Made by a program: the position numbers and the translations under genes. Below the pieces are notes generated by a model. It ran no database searches, was not told the DNA's origin, and was given only the letters and a program-made list of their open reading frames with translations. From NCBI RefSeq assembly GCF_934202865.1, contig NZ_CAKPYL010000015.1, positions 1 through 23,243 of the forward strand: a stretch of DNA of 23,243 nucleotides, given 5' to 3'. Position 1 is the stretch's first letter; each line of letters starts with the position of its first letter. Source of the stretch: an uncultured Fenollaria sp. (lineage in GTDB: Bacteria > Bacillota > Clostridia > Tissierellales > Peptoniphilaceae). Below are positions 23,190 through 23,243 of this stretch, one piece after another.

Positions 23190-23243
23190 TCTGATTACAT
23201 CCAAGGACAACAAAATTTATAAGCTAATTAATTCCTTAAAGAA
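23179..23243 (+). CDS. TrmH/SpoU-family RNA methyltransferase, 5' end only
   Basis: Partial gene cut by the window edge; 21 full codons are visible. The N-terminus MSNSLITSKDNKIYKLINSL fits the start of SpoU-class rRNA 2'-O-methyltransferases, which typically open with an ITSKxN motif and a following K-rich helix. AAAAGGA (23164-23170) is 8 bases before the ATG, and the gene overlaps the ktrA stop by 11 bases, so it belongs to the same transcript. The catalytic domain lies outside the window, so the family assignment rests on the N-terminus and on position. Confidence 0.7.
   Translation, partial: MSNSLITSKDNKIYKLINSLK

Overview
This window looks like a chromosomal housekeeping segment of a low-GC Gram-positive (Bacillota) bacterium, probably an anaerobic Clostridia/Tissierellia-type organism. 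The signs are strong AGGAGG-type ribosome binding sites, AddAB instead of RecBCD, an infC-rpmI-rplT operon with a long attenuated leader, a CdaA/CdaR c-di-AMP pair, a KtrAB-type potassium system, and AT-rich intergenic DNA. The genus assignment is inference. No tRNA, rRNA, CRISPR array, insertion sequence or prophage was seen, and no gene-free stretch exceeds about 215 bases.

Layout. (1) 45-9889, plus strand, tightly packed with overlaps: an RluA-family pseudouridine synthase, addB and addA (recombinational repair), then an OmpR-type response regulator, a membrane histidine kinase and a large lipoprotein. (2) 9896-10330: a three-helix membrane protein of unknown function with its own promoter, ending at a hairpin terminator shared with converging genes. 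(3) 10369-11072, minus strand: recX and a small GIY-YIG protein, translationally coupled. (4) 11126-18125, plus strand: a divergent promoter drives an FHA-domain membrane protein, a RodA/FtsW polymerase and a class B penicillin-binding protein; these are followed closely by oligoendopeptidase F, the diadenylate cyclase cdaA and its regulator cdaR, then a terminator. The theme is cell-wall synthesis and c-di-AMP signalling. (5) 18194-19813: an isolated ABC exporter with permease and ATPase in one chain. (6) 19870-21131: infC-rpmI-rplT with a consensus promoter, a leader RNA containing an intrinsic terminator, and an ATT start codon for infC that ATG/GTG/TTG-based gene calling would miss. (7) 21140-23189: a KtrB/KtrA potassium uptake pair whose first gene appears to be leaderless, followed by the 5' end of an RNA methyltransferase gene.

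Functional links: the c-di-AMP made by CdaA is known in Bacillota to restrain potassium uptake through Ktr-type RCK proteins, so cdaAR and ktrBA are probably connected even though they lie in separate transcription units. AddAB and RecX are both recombination functions but are not co-transcribed.

Most unusual items: a GC-rich, in-frame 18-base minisatellite inside addB that encodes repeated PGECHM hexapeptides; a cdaA/cdaR overlap in which one DNA stretch encodes an acidic tail in one frame and a basic tail in the next; a near-identical 30-base promoter element in front of both the FHA gene and ktrB; and a candidate antiterminator in the infC leader.
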